DNA from: SCUN01 sp964343975
Lineage (GTDB): Bacteria; Acidobacteriota; Vicinamibacteria; Vicinamibacterales; SCN-69-37
DNA: 40,231 bases
NCBI GenBank assembly: GCA_964343975.1
Contig: CAYFLU010000008.1
Span: 1-40,231 of the forward strand
Direction of reading: 5' to 3'
This document shows positions 30,239-37,988 of this stretch, piece after piece. The notes under the pieces were generated by a model, which saw nothing but the letters and a program-made list of their open reading frames with translations, was not told where the DNA came from and made no database searches. Each line of letters starts with the position of its first letter. The stretch's first letter is position 1. A program made the position numbers and the translations under genes.

Positions 30239-31742
30239 ACGGCTTTGCAAGCCAGCGGCATCCGACGTCTTCGACTTCCGTCAGGAAGCGTTCGGCGTCG
30301 GTGCCCGCCACATCCCCCGTCACGAACACCATGTGCCGGCTGAGCGCCGGACGGATCTCCGTCAGCCGTCTGTAGAGCGCCGGTCCGTCGAGTTTCGGCA
30401 TCTTCAAGTCGCACACGACGAGGTCGTACGACTCGCGCTCGATCCACGCGAGCGCCTCTTCGCCGTTGCCCGCGCGGTCGACCACGAAGCCTTCATCCGA
30501 CAGCGCATCCGCCACCGCCTGACCGAGCGCCGCTTCGTCTTCGACGACGAGCACGCGTGTGCCCGACGGCACGCGGGCTTCGGCTTTCGGCGCGCTCGGC
30601 GCCGCCACGCGCAGCGGCGTGCCGCCGACCGGCAATTCCAGCGTGAAGGACGCGCCACGGCCGCCGCTCGATGCCACGCTCAGGCGTCCGCCGTGCTCCT
30701 GCGCGATCGCGTACGCCACCGTCAACCCCAGACCCGTGCCCTTGCCCACTTCCTTGGTCGTGAAGAACGGATCGAAGATCTTGGCCTGCACATCCGGCGG
30801 CACGCCCGGGCCGTCGTCGCTCACTTCCAGCTTCACGACGTCGTGTTCCGGTTCGTGCCACGACCGGAGGATCAATGTGCCGCGACCGTGCGCGCCGAGC
30901 ATCGCCTGCTCGGCGTTGATGATCAGGTTCAACAGCACCTGTTGGATCTGGTGCGGGTCGGCGAACACCTGCGGTAATCCGGCGGCCAGCGCTTCGAGGA
31001 TCACGACGTTGGCGACGCGCTGCTCGTAGGCGCGCAGGGCCAGCGTGTCGCGGACGACGTGGTTCAGGTCGACCATCGTGCGCGTGGTGTGGCGCTTGCG
31101 CGCGAATGTCTGCAGGTTGCGGACGATGCGGGCGGCGCGCTCGGCGGCGTTGTGGATGGCGTCGAGATCGCGTCGCGTGGTGGCGTCGAGTGACTTGCCG
31201 GCGAGCCGCTCCGCGCATGCGAGCACGGTGGCCAGCGGGTTATTCAGCTCGTGCGCGACGCCGCTCATCGTCTGTCCGAGCGAGGCGAGTTTCTCGGCCT
31301 GAAGGAGCTGGTGGTAGAGATCGCGCGCCTGATCATCGAGCTTCTTCCGCTCGGTGACGTCGCGCATCACGGCTTCCACGCGCAACGTCCCTGGCACGGC
31401 CGACGGCTCGGCGTGCGCGGTCACCTCGACCCACATGGCGGACGTGTCGGCGCGGCGCAGGCGCAGCAGGTAGTCGTGCGCGTAGCCATCGCGTGTCAGT
31501 TGCTGGAGGAAGCCGGGCCGCGCCTGGGCGTCGACGAAGCGCGGGTGGTCGAACGGCCGCACATCGCCCACCGGCACGTCGTCGGCCCAGCCGAACATCA
31601 CGCGGAGGTGCGGATTGGCGGCGAGCGTCATGGACTCGCGATCGGACTGGCCGATCAGACCGATGTAGACGCCTTCGTGCACGGCGTCGAAGAGCCGGCG
31701 GAACGCGTCATCGGGGAGGGCCGTGTTCGGGGACGTCGCCAC
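30192..31742 (-). CDS. Hybrid histidine kinase (PAS-HisKA-HATPase-receiver)
   Basis: Soluble sensor kinase of about 516 residues from the GTG at 31742. It has an N-terminal PAS domain (about 10-135, ending R-D-V-T-E-R-K-K-L), a HisKA domain with His164 in G-V-A-H-E-L-N-N-P-L, and a HATPase domain with N-L-I-I-N-A-E-Q-A, D-D-G-P-G-V-P and G-T-G-L-G-L-T. The C-terminal receiver has Asp445 in V-V-C-D-L-K-M-P and Lys in A-K-P-F. There are no membrane helices, so the signal is probably cytoplasmic. The frame extends upstream into the divergent gene but that part is not kinase-like. It is a natural candidate to talk to the NtrC-type regulator or the small DHp-like protein. Confidence 0.9.
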   Translation of the reverse strand: MATSPNTALPDDAFRRLFDAVHEGVYIGLIGQSDRESMTLAANPHLRVMFGWADDVPVGDVRPFDHPRFVDAQARPGFLQQLTRDGYAHDYLLRLRRADTSAMWVEVTAHAEPSAVPGTLRVEAVMRDVTERKKLDDQARDLYHQLLQAEKLASLGQTMSGVAHELNNPLATVLACAERLAGKSLDATTRRDLDAIHNAAERAARIVRNLQTFARKRHTTRTMVDLNHVVRDTLALRAYEQRVANVVILEALAAGLPQVFADPHQIQQVLLNLIINAEQAMLGAHGRGTLILRSWHEPEHDVVKLEVSDDGPGVPPDVQAKIFDPFFTTKEVGKGTGLGLTVAYAIAQEHGGRLSVASSGGRGASFTLELPVGGTPLRVAAPSAPKAEARVPSGTRVLVVEDEAALGQAVADALSDEGFVVDRAGNGEEALAWIERESYDLVVCDLKMPKLDGPALYRRLTEIRPALSRHMVFVTGDVAGTDAERFLTEVEDVGCRWLAKPFRLRDLVRVSRETVG

Positions 31743-31751
31743 GGATGTCGA

Positions 31752-31773
31752 AGTGTAGCATTGGCGATACACT
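31752..31773. promoter_or_regulatory. Back-to-back -10-like elements in a dyad
   Basis: The 43-bp spacer between the divergent kinase and YhaM-like genes holds GTGTA-N10-TACAC (31753-31772). On each strand this gives a TACACT hexamer. The plus-strand one (31768-31773) ends 12 nt before the ATG at 31786; the minus-strand one ends 9 nt before the GTG at 31742. Both could act as extended -10 promoters, or the dyad could be an operator. No convincing -35 boxes are seen. Confidence 0.4.
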
Positions 31774-31785
31774 GAATCTTTCGCG

Positions 31786-32751
31786 ATGGCTCTCTTTCGT
31801 CTTCCCAAAATTGCGGAGATCGACGGCTCGTCCTCGGGCTGGGGATTCTTCATCTGCGCGCAGAAGGACCTGCGCCCCACCAAGAACGGCGGCAGTTATC
31901 TGTCGCTGATGCTGCAGGACGCCAGCGGCGAAATCGCGGGCAAGGTCTTCGACGGCGCCGAGTCGCTCGCGACGCAGTTCAACAAGGGCGACTTCGTCAA
32001 AGTGCAGGGACGCGGCAACGTCTACAAGCAGCAGACGGAGCTCGTGATCGAGAACATCCGTCGGGTGATCCCGGCCAAGGACGCGGCGGACGGTTTCCGT
32101 GAGGAAGACTGCATCCCGAGTTCTCCCCGGCCGGCCGACGAGATGTGGGCGGAGCTGCAGGCGCGGATCGCCTCGGTGCAACGCGCCCCGCTGCGCGCGT
32201 TGCTCGAACGGATCGTGGCCACGTACGGTGAACGGCTGCGCATCTGGCCGGCGGCCGTCACCGTGCATCATGCGTATCGCGGTGGCCTGCTTGAACACCT
32301 GCTGAAGATCATGGAGATCGGCACGTTCGTCGCCGACGCGTATGGCGTGGATCGCGAGATGATCATCGCCGGCGCGATCCTGCACGACCTCGGCAAGACC
32401 GAGGAGCTCACCTACGATGGCGCCACCGGCTATTCGGTGTCGGGCAATCTCGTGGGGCACATCGCGATCGGCCTCGGCATGTTGCGGGATGCGATCCGCG
32501 AGATTCCTGATTTTCCGAACGACCTTCGCCTGGCGTTGGAGCATCTGGTGTTGTCGCATCACGGCGCACGCGAGAATGGCTCGCCGGTGTTGCCGATGAC
32601 GCTGGAAGCGTTCGTATTCGCGACGATCGACGACCTCGACGCGAAGATGTTCCAGTTGCGCAAGCACATCGCCGACGACAACTCGGACGGCCCCTTCACC
32701 GGGTTCAGCAAGCGCCTGGATCGCGTCGTCTTCAAGCCCACACAGAGCTGA
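31786..32751 (+). CDS. OB-fold/HD-domain protein (YhaM-like 3'-5' exoribonuclease family)
   Basis: The 321-residue product has an N-terminal OB-fold nucleic-acid-binding domain (about residues 15-95, Y-L-S-L-M-L-Q-D-A-S-G-E-I and G-D-F-V-K-V-Q-G-R). A C-terminal HD domain follows (about 150-300, with H161-H162, G-G-L-L-E-H, I-L-H-D-L-G-K at 198-204 and L-S-H-H-G). This architecture is that of YhaM, a metal-dependent exonuclease acting on RNA and DNA ends. The metal ligands all appear present. It is divergent from the kinase gene, and the EamA gene follows after 4 bp. Confidence 0.88.
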   Translation: MALFRLPKIAEIDGSSSGWGFFICAQKDLRPTKNGGSYLSLMLQDASGEIAGKVFDGAESLATQFNKGDFVKVQGRGNVYKQQTELVIENIRRVIPAKDAADGFREEDCIPSSPRPADEMWAELQARIASVQRAPLRALLERIVATYGERLRIWPAAVTVHHAYRGGLLEHLLKIMEIGTFVADAYGVDREMIIAGAILHDLGKTEELTYDGATGYSVSGNLVGHIAIGLGMLRDAIREIPDFPNDLRLALEHLVLSHHGARENGSPVLPMTLEAFVFATIDDLDAKMFQLRKHIADDNSDGPFTGFSKRLDRVVFKPTQS

Positions 32752-32755
32752 CGCG

Positions 32756-33667
32756 GTGACGCAGGATCACCACACCCGGCGGGCCTGGTTCGCGTGGGTG
32801 ACGATCTGCCTCGTGTGGGGCACGACCTATCTGGCGATCAAGGTGGCGCTGGTCACCGTTCCGCCGTTCTTGCTCGGCGGTATCCGCAACGTTCTCGCGT
32901 CGGGGTTGATGTTGGTGGCCTTGCTCCTGCAGCGCCGGCCATTGCCGTCGCGGTCCGCGCTCCTCACACAGGCGGTGCTCGGGTTCTTCATGCTCACGCT
33001 CGGCAATGGCGGCGTCGTCAACGGCGAGGCGTACCTCAACAGCGGCCTCACGGCCGTGCTCGTGGCGACGAGTCCATTCTGGATGGTGGGCATGGATGCG
33101 GTGCTCCCGGGTTCGGCGCGTCTCCAGTGGCGGCAGCTGCTCGGCATGAGCATCGGGTTTCTGGGCATCGTGATGCTCGTGTGGCCTGATCTGTCGGTGG
33201 GTGGCGCGAGTGGCCGCGACACGCTCCTCGGTGTGCTGTCTGTGCAGATTGCCTGCATGGGCTGGGCGGCGGCCTCGGCATACTCGAAGCGCCACGTCGT
33301 GTCGATCGACGTGATGGGCGCGTCGATGCTGCAGATGTTCTTCGGCGGCCTCTTCATGCTCGTGATCGGCGCTGCGCATGGGGAAGTCGCGAAGTTCTCG
33401 CTGACGCCATCGAGTGCGGCGGCGCTCGCGTATCTCACGGTGCTCGGTTCTGTGGTTGCCTACGTCGCGTACTCGTACGCGCTGCGCCATCTGCCGATCG
33501 CCGTGGTGTCGCTCTACACCTACGTGAACCCGGTGATCGCGGTGGCGCTCGGCATTCTGTTGCTGCACGAGCCCTTCAACGTGCGTCAGCTTGCCGCTGC
33601 GGCGGTGATTGCCATCGGCATGGCGGTGGTGCGTCCGCGCAAAGCGCCTGAAGGTGACGTGTCGTGA
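32756..33667 (+). CDS. DMT-superfamily transporter (EamA family)
   Basis: Membrane transporter of the drug/metabolite superfamily; the substrate cannot be read from sequence. The 303-residue product has two EamA repeats (about residues 12-140 and 155-292), about ten helices, the opening V-W-G-T-T-Y-L-A-I-K-V-A-L and the ending pattern N-P-V-I-A-V-A-L-G-I-L-L-L-H-E-P. The start is GTG at 32756. The TGA overlaps the GTG of the next gene by 4 bp. Confidence 0.88.
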   Translation: MTQDHHTRRAWFAWVTICLVWGTTYLAIKVALVTVPPFLLGGIRNVLASGLMLVALLLQRRPLPSRSALLTQAVLGFFMLTLGNGGVVNGEAYLNSGLTAVLVATSPFWMVGMDAVLPGSARLQWRQLLGMSIGFLGIVMLVWPDLSVGGASGRDTLLGVLSVQIACMGWAAASAYSKRHVVSIDVMGASMLQMFFGGLFMLVIGAAHGEVAKFSLTPSSAAALAYLTVLGSVVAYVAYSYALRHLPIAVVSLYTYVNPVIAVALGILLLHEPFNVRQLAAAAVIAIGMAVVRPRKAPEGDVS

Positions 33668-34350
33668 AGCCGCTCGCGCCGGTGCTGATCGGGATATTCC
33701 TACTCGCGTCTGCGCGCCCATCGCTTGCGCAGACGCCACCGGACCCGCAGGCGCAGACATCGGCATCCACACAGGCATCGACGCCGTCCACCACTGCGGA
33801 TGTCGTCAAGGACACCGCGTCGCTTCTCGCAGGCGCGATCAGTGGTCTGGTCGTGCACGAGTCTGGCCATGTGATGACCGGGCTCGCCTTCGACGCGCAT
33901 CCGGGCACGAAGCCGATCCGTTACGCCGGCATTCCTTTCTTTGCCGTGACGCACGATCCGGTCACGCGGCACAAGGAGTTCGTGATTTCGTCGGCCGGCT
34001 TCTGGATGCAGCACGCGGGATCGGAGTGGCTGTTGTCGGCGCGCCCGCGATTGAAAGATGAGTCCGCGCCGTTTCTGAAGGGCGTGCTCGCGTTCAACAT
34101 CGGCACGTCGGTGATGTATGCGGGCGCGGCGTTCGGCGGATGGGGTCCGCCGGAGCGCGACACGAACGGGATGGCGCGTTCGATGGGCCGAACCGGATGG
34201 CCGGAGCCGGTGATCGGCGCGGTGATTCTCGCGCCGGCGGTGCTGGATGCGTATCGCTACTTCAAGCCGGACGCGCGTTGGGCCGCGTGGACTTCACGCG
34301 GCGCCAAGATCGCGTTCATGGCCCTAGCTCTCGGCGCCGGCCGTCGCTGA
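33664..34350 (+). CDS. Hypothetical membrane/exported protein with an HExxH motif
   Basis: Unrecognised 228-residue protein. It begins with a signal peptide (M-K-P-L-A-P-V-L-I-G-I-F-L-L-A-S-A, cleavage likely after S-L-A-Q) and a Pro/Thr/Gln-rich spacer. A hydrophobic helix leads into V-V-H-E-S-G-H-V-M-T-G (about residues 62-72), an HExxH zinc-protease-type motif at the membrane edge. Further hydrophobic stretches lie at about 140-160, 178-193 and 215-226. The helix-embedded HExxH recalls site-2-type membrane peptidases, but no N-P-D-G motif is visible, so catalytic activity is uncertain. The GTG overlaps the EamA stop, and the 3' end overlaps the fabZ-like gene by 27 bp. Confidence 0.7.
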   Translation: MKPLAPVLIGIFLLASARPSLAQTPPDPQAQTSASTQASTPSTTADVVKDTASLLAGAISGLVVHESGHVMTGLAFDAHPGTKPIRYAGIPFFAVTHDPVTRHKEFVISSAGFWMQHAGSEWLLSARPRLKDESAPFLKGVLAFNIGTSVMYAGAAFGGWGPPERDTNGMARSMGRTGWPEPVIGAVILAPAVLDAYRYFKPDARWAAWTSRGAKIAFMALALGAGRR

Positions 34351-34797
34351 CTTCTCGTTGCGCTCGCCGAGCGCGAACGTCATCGTGCCGTGACACACCA
34401 CTTTGCCGTTCACGCGCGCGCGTCCAGACAGCACGCCCATCCGGCTCCGCAGCCGACGCACGATCGCCTCGATCTCCACGACGTCACCCGGATGCACCGG
34501 GCGGCGGAAGCGCACCCGCTCGATGCCCATGAAGTAGATCAGGCGCTCGCGATTTTCGGGCTTCGACAGGATCAGAATGGCGCCGACCTGCGCCACGGCT
34601 TCCGTGAGGATCGTCGACGGCAATGACGGTTCGTCCGTGCCGGAATGCGCGAGGTACCGCTCGTTCAGCGAGATGTTCTTGATCCCGACAATTCGCTTAT
34701 CGGGCTCGAGTTCGGTCACGCGATCGACCAGCAGGAACGGGTATCGGTGCGGCAAAATCCGTTCGATGGCCGTGTAGTCCAGCGGCAGTGTCAGCAC
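34324..34797 (-). CDS. FabZ-like hotdog-fold 3-hydroxyacyl-ACP dehydratase homologue
   Basis: Hotdog protein of 157 residues from the GTG at 34797. The N-terminus I-E-R-I-L-P-H-R-Y-P-F-L-L-V-D-R-V, the I-K-N-I-S-L-N-E segment, E-A-V-A-Q with the conserved Glu, and F-R-R-P-V-H-P-G-D are all FabZ-like. The active-site loop is not: where FabZ has G-H-F-P-G-x-P and P-G-V-L, this has A-H-S-G-T-D-E-P and P-S-T-I-L, so the His is shifted by one residue and the Gly pair is lost. It may act on a different acyl substrate or be a thioesterase-like relative. No other fatty-acid gene is nearby. Confidence 0.78.
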   Translation of the reverse strand: MLTLPLDYTAIERILPHRYPFLLVDRVTELEPDKRIVGIKNISLNERYLAHSGTDEPSLPSTILTEAVAQVGAILILSKPENRERLIYFMGIERVRFRRPVHPGDVVEIEAIVRRLRSRMGVLSGRARVNGKVVCHGTMTFALGERNEKSATAGAES

Positions 34798-34803
34798 TCT
34801 ACA

Positions 34804-34811
34804 AGTATAGT
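34804..34811. promoter_or_regulatory. Overlapping divergent -10 elements (possible leaderless pair)
   Basis: AGTATAGT in the 22-bp spacer between divergent start codons contains TATAGT on the plus strand (34806-34811, 8 nt before the ATG at 34820). It also contains TATACT on the minus strand (34809-34804, 6 nt before the GTG at 34797). Both hexamers are close to the -10 consensus, and both would start RNA at or within a few bases of the start codon. Confidence 0.5.
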
Positions 34812-34819
34812 TAAGAGTA

Positions 34820-36553
34820 ATGAGCGAACGGGACATTCTCCTGACGATGTTCGATCTGGGGCGTCAGGTGACGGCGGTGCTCGATGTCGACGAGCTCCTC
34901 CAGAAAACCCCCGAATTGATCCGGCGTCTGATTCCGTTTGACGCGTTCGCCGTGTATTTGCTCGACGAAAAACGCCACGAGCTCTCCATCGCCTACGCCG
35001 TCGGCTATCCCGACCACAGAGGGTTCCGCGTGCGCGTGTCCGAGGGCATCGTCGGGCGCGTCGTCGAATCGCAGCAGGTCCAGGTCGTCGGCGATGTCAC
35101 GGCCGACCCGCACTACATCTCCGTGGTGCCCGGCATGGCGTCGACCCTCGCCGTGCCGCTGATCTACAAGAAGAAGGCGGTCGGCGCGCTCAACGTGCTG
35201 AGCCGCACGCGCGATCAGTACACCGAACAAGATGCGGCGATCCTGCGACAGTTTGCCGCGGCCGTGGCCGTGGCGCTCGTCAACGCGCGCCTGTTCGAGC
35301 GCGAGCGCGCGGACGCGGAAGCGTTCGAAATGCTCGCGGAGATCGGCAAGGAAGTTGCCGCGGTGCTCGATCTCGATCAACTGCTCTCCAACATCGCGCA
35401 GCTCACCCGCCGCGTCGTCGACTATCGCACCTTCGGCATTCTGCTGTACGACGATGCGCGGCAGGAGCTCGAGATGAAGGTGGCCGTGCAGTACGGCGAG
35501 AAGGTCGACATCCCGAAGGTGAAGCTCGGTGAAGGCCTCGTTGGCTATGCCGCGCTCCATCGGGAACCGGTGCTCGTGCCTGACGTGTCGAAGGATCCGC
35601 GCTACATCAAGGCCGTCGAAGATGTGCGCTCTGAACTCGCGATTCCGATGCTGCTCAAGGACCGGTGCATCGGCGTGTTCGATCTCGAGAGCCCGGAGCT
35701 CGACGCGTTCACGAAGCGCGACATCGAAATTCTGACGTTGCTCGCGAGCCAGGCCGCCGTCGCCATCGAGAATGCGCGGTTGTATGAGGCCGTGTCGGCG
35801 TCTGAAGCGCGCATGGAAAAGGAACTGCACTTCGCCAAGCGCGTGCAGGCGGCGCTCTTGCCGGCGCAGTTGCCGAAGAAGCTCAAGGGCGTCGACATCG
35901 CGGCGTCGTTCGCGTCGGCGCGCGAGCTCGGCGGCGACTTCTACGACTATCTCGTTCCCGACTCCAACACGCTGATCGTCGCGCTCGGCGACGTGTCGGG
36001 CAAAGGCGTGCCGGCTGCGCTGTATTCGGTGTTTGCCGGAGAGCTCGTGCGCGGACGCACGTTCCGCCGCCGCTTCATGCCGGAACAGTCGACGCCGAAG
36101 TCGGTGATGGAGTCGATCAACACGATCCTGCACGAACGCCATCTTGAGGAGTACTACTGCACGCTGTGCTACGCGGTGTTCGATCTCAAGCGCCGCACGG
36201 TGACGTTGTCCAACTCCGGGTTGCCGTATCCGATTCGCGCCACGGCCGAGAGTGTTCAGCAGATCGAGTCGCCGGGCGTGCCGCTCGGGTCGTTCTACGG
36301 CACGACCTACGACGAAGTGGTGCTGCCGCTCGGACAGAACGATGTGTTCGTGTTCTGCTCAGACGGTGTGTCGGAAGCGATGAACCGCAAGGGCGAGGAA
36401 TTCACGAGCGCGCGTGTGATGAAAGTCGTGGAGCAGTCGCGCGCGCTTCCGGCGCGCGAGATCGTTCACAACATCAACAACGCCGTTGAAGATCATCGTG
36501 CCGGCGCCAACCCGAACGACGACACCACGATCGTGGCCGTCCGCTTCGGCTGA
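34820..36553 (+). CDS. GAF-GAF-SpoIIE (PP2C) phosphatase, RsbU/RsbP type
   Basis: Signal-regulated serine phosphatase that in related systems controls anti-sigma-factor antagonists. The 577-residue product has two GAF sensory domains (about 10-160 and 170-325), a short helical linker (about 325-350), and a SpoIIE-type PP2C domain (about 355-575). The latter has F-A-K-R-V-Q-A-A-L-L-P, E-L-G-G-D-F-Y-D-Y, D-V-S-G-K-G-V-P-A-A-L, C-S-D-G-V-S-E-A and N-D-D-T-T-I-V-A-V. No membrane helix is present. A TATAGT ends 8 nt before the ATG. No STAS or anti-sigma kinase gene is adjacent. Confidence 0.92.
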   Translation: MSERDILLTMFDLGRQVTAVLDVDELLQKTPELIRRLIPFDAFAVYLLDEKRHELSIAYAVGYPDHRGFRVRVSEGIVGRVVESQQVQVVGDVTADPHYISVVPGMASTLAVPLIYKKKAVGALNVLSRTRDQYTEQDAAILRQFAAAVAVALVNARLFERERADAEAFEMLAEIGKEVAAVLDLDQLLSNIAQLTRRVVDYRTFGILLYDDARQELEMKVAVQYGEKVDIPKVKLGEGLVGYAALHREPVLVPDVSKDPRYIKAVEDVRSELAIPMLLKDRCIGVFDLESPELDAFTKRDIEILTLLASQAAVAIENARLYEAVSASEARMEKELHFAKRVQAALLPAQLPKKLKGVDIAASFASARELGGDFYDYLVPDSNTLIVALGDVSGKGVPAALYSVFAGELVRGRTFRRRFMPEQSTPKSVMESINTILHERHLEEYYCTLCYAVFDLKRRTVTLSNSGLPYPIRATAESVQQIESPGVPLGSFYGTTYDEVVLPLGQNDVFVFCSDGVSEAMNRKGEEFTSARVMKVVEQSRALPAREIVHNINNAVEDHRAGANPNDDTTIVAVRFG

Positions 36554-36817
36554 TCACGCCTGATCGCGTTCTTGGTCACGGGCCGTGACCGGCCCTCTCA
36601 GAAGAGGAAATGAAACCGCCCGGACAACCTGGAGCGGGAGCGAGGTGCGGCGATGCCAGCGCCTGCCTGTCGGTTGTTGACGCACCCCGCTTGCCGGGCG
36701 GTTCCGCATTCCACTTAATCAAGACCCGTGCCGGGTTTCAGGCAACGCTTTTGGACGGTCGAGAGGACGGCCGGCGAGCGAACTGGCCGGAATTAGGGGC
36801 AGTGGTGTCCGAAAGGA
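36554..36817. other. 264-bp structured convergent spacer; candidate non-coding RNA
   Basis: Non-coding stretch between two convergent genes, dense in pairing segments. These are GGTCACG/CGTGACC with a 3-nt loop (36574-36590), CCTCT/AGAGG with loop CAGA (36594-36607), and a 10-bp perfect stem AACCGCCCGG/CCGGGCGGTT (36614-36623 with 36694-36703). Within the last there is an 11-position stem with one mismatch (36639-36649 with 36681-36691). ACAACC (36624-36629) can pair with GGTTGT (36672-36677) in the inner loop, giving a pseudoknot. A further stem AGACCCG/CGGGTTT lies at 36722-36738. On the minus strand the 10-bp stem is followed by a T-rich tract, so a terminator for the minus-strand gene is an alternative. 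Confidence 0.5.
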
Positions 36818-37978
36818 CTAGCGGCCGTTGAGCGGATCAACCAGCGTCGAGAGCTGCGCCGCGATCATGCGGGCGATGTCGAAGCGAGCGTCGCCCGGCT
36901 TGGCGCCTTGCATCTCCGCTGCGAGGACACCGACACAGCCCTGACCGGTGAGCAGCGGCACGGCCAACGCGCCGAAGCCGTCCACGGAGCTCCGCAGGGT
37001 CTGTGGCTGCTTCGTGCGGAACGCGAGCGACGTCACGTTGTCGCCATCGACCGGCAGCGTGCCCATGCGCTGGAGCACACGCTCCGGGTAGCCGTGCGCC
37101 ACGGACGGCCGCAGCGACGTGCCGCCGCCCTCACTCACCCAGAGCACCAGTCCCTTGGCTTCGAGGACGCCGGCGGCCCTGGCCATCAGACCGGGCAGAT
37201 CGCGGCCGTCGACGATGCGGCCGAGATCGACACACAGCGCGGCCGCGCCCGACAAGTCGACCGTGGGCGCAGTGAAGGGGTTGGCGAATGGCTCAGGTCC
37301 GGGCGCCGACGCAGGCGCGGCGGGCTTCGCCGGCAGGTCACTCGCGACATCGTGCAGATCCAGCTGGTCGGGCGCCGTCGTCGTCTCCGGGGCCCCCTCG
37401 GTGCCACGCATGGCGATGACGAGCAGCACCAACCCAATGCCGAGCGACACGCCCACGATCACGAGCTCGATGTAGCCGAGCTTGGCCGCGGCGTGTTCAA
37501 AGCCGGCAAGCTCGGCGTCGCGGGCGCTCGCAAGCTCGGCCGACAGCATCTTGGCGGTCTCCGAACCTTCCTGAAAGATCGTGTCCGCGGCCTGGCTGGT
37601 CTGACCGGCGGTCAGGAGCTCCCGGGCCTTCTTGTCGGCATTCCTCACCTGTGTGGCGAGGCCGATCGCCGTGTCGTAGTGGGGCTTGGCTTCCGGGGTC
37701 GACGTGGTCGCGCTCAGTGAGCCGAGCGCGCTGTCGAGACCGACGAGGGCCGCCGTGCCGCGAGCGGTCCAATCCGCATGCGTGCTGCCGGCGGCTGAGG
37801 CCGCCTGCGCAATGCGCAACTCATCGATCGCTTCCTGGGCAATGACGATGAAGGTGTTGCTGGCGGAGGCGGCCCGGCGCCCGTCGCGGCGCAGCTGTTC
37901 GATGCGCCACAACCCGGCCAACGCGGCCAGGGCGACCACTGCAAAGCCGATCAGGAATGGCGCAGTGCGACGGGACAT
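36818..37978 (-). CDS. Membrane-anchored sensor protein with GAF-like domain and no output module
   Basis: The 386-residue product has one membrane helix at residues 7-24 and another at about 171-190. They flank an Ala-rich helical extracytoplasmic region resembling a four-helix-bundle sensor. After a Pro/Ala-rich linker (about 195-240) comes a cytoplasmic GAF-like domain (about 245-378, with G-L-V-L-W-V-S-E and G-A-L-A-V-P-L-L-T-G-Q-G-C-V-G-V-L). There is no kinase, cyclase, HAMP or methyl-accepting domain. It starts 10 bp after the HxlR gene on the same strand; a TATAGT within that gene's stop region lies 9 nt before its ATG. Confidence 0.75.
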   Translation of the reverse strand: MSRRTAPFLIGFAVVALAALAGLWRIEQLRRDGRRAASASNTFIVIAQEAIDELRIAQAASAAGSTHADWTARGTAALVGLDSALGSLSATTSTPEAKPHYDTAIGLATQVRNADKKARELLTAGQTSQAADTIFQEGSETAKMLSAELASARDAELAGFEHAAAKLGYIELVIVGVSLGIGLVLLVIAMRGTEGAPETTTAPDQLDLHDVASDLPAKPAAPASAPGPEPFANPFTAPTVDLSGAAALCVDLGRIVDGRDLPGLMARAAGVLEAKGLVLWVSEGGGTSLRPSVAHGYPERVLQRMGTLPVDGDNVTSLAFRTKQPQTLRSSVDGFGALAVPLLTGQGCVGVLAAEMQGAKPGDARFDIARMIAAQLSTLVDPLNGR

Positions 37979-37988
37979 CGTCGAAGAA

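Noticed and set aside
34811..36142. 443-codon minus-strand open frame opposite the GAF-SpoIIE gene
   Set aside because: Shadow frame; the plus strand carries two GAF domains and a complete SpoIIE domain.
36574..36590. Simple intrinsic terminator after the phosphatase gene
   Set aside because: The hairpin is strong but no T-tract follows on the plus strand, so a standard Rho-independent terminator is not supported.
36610..36831. 73-codon plus-strand open frame in the structured spacer
   Set aside because: No recognisable domain, and it runs across the paired segments and into the 3' end of the convergent gene.
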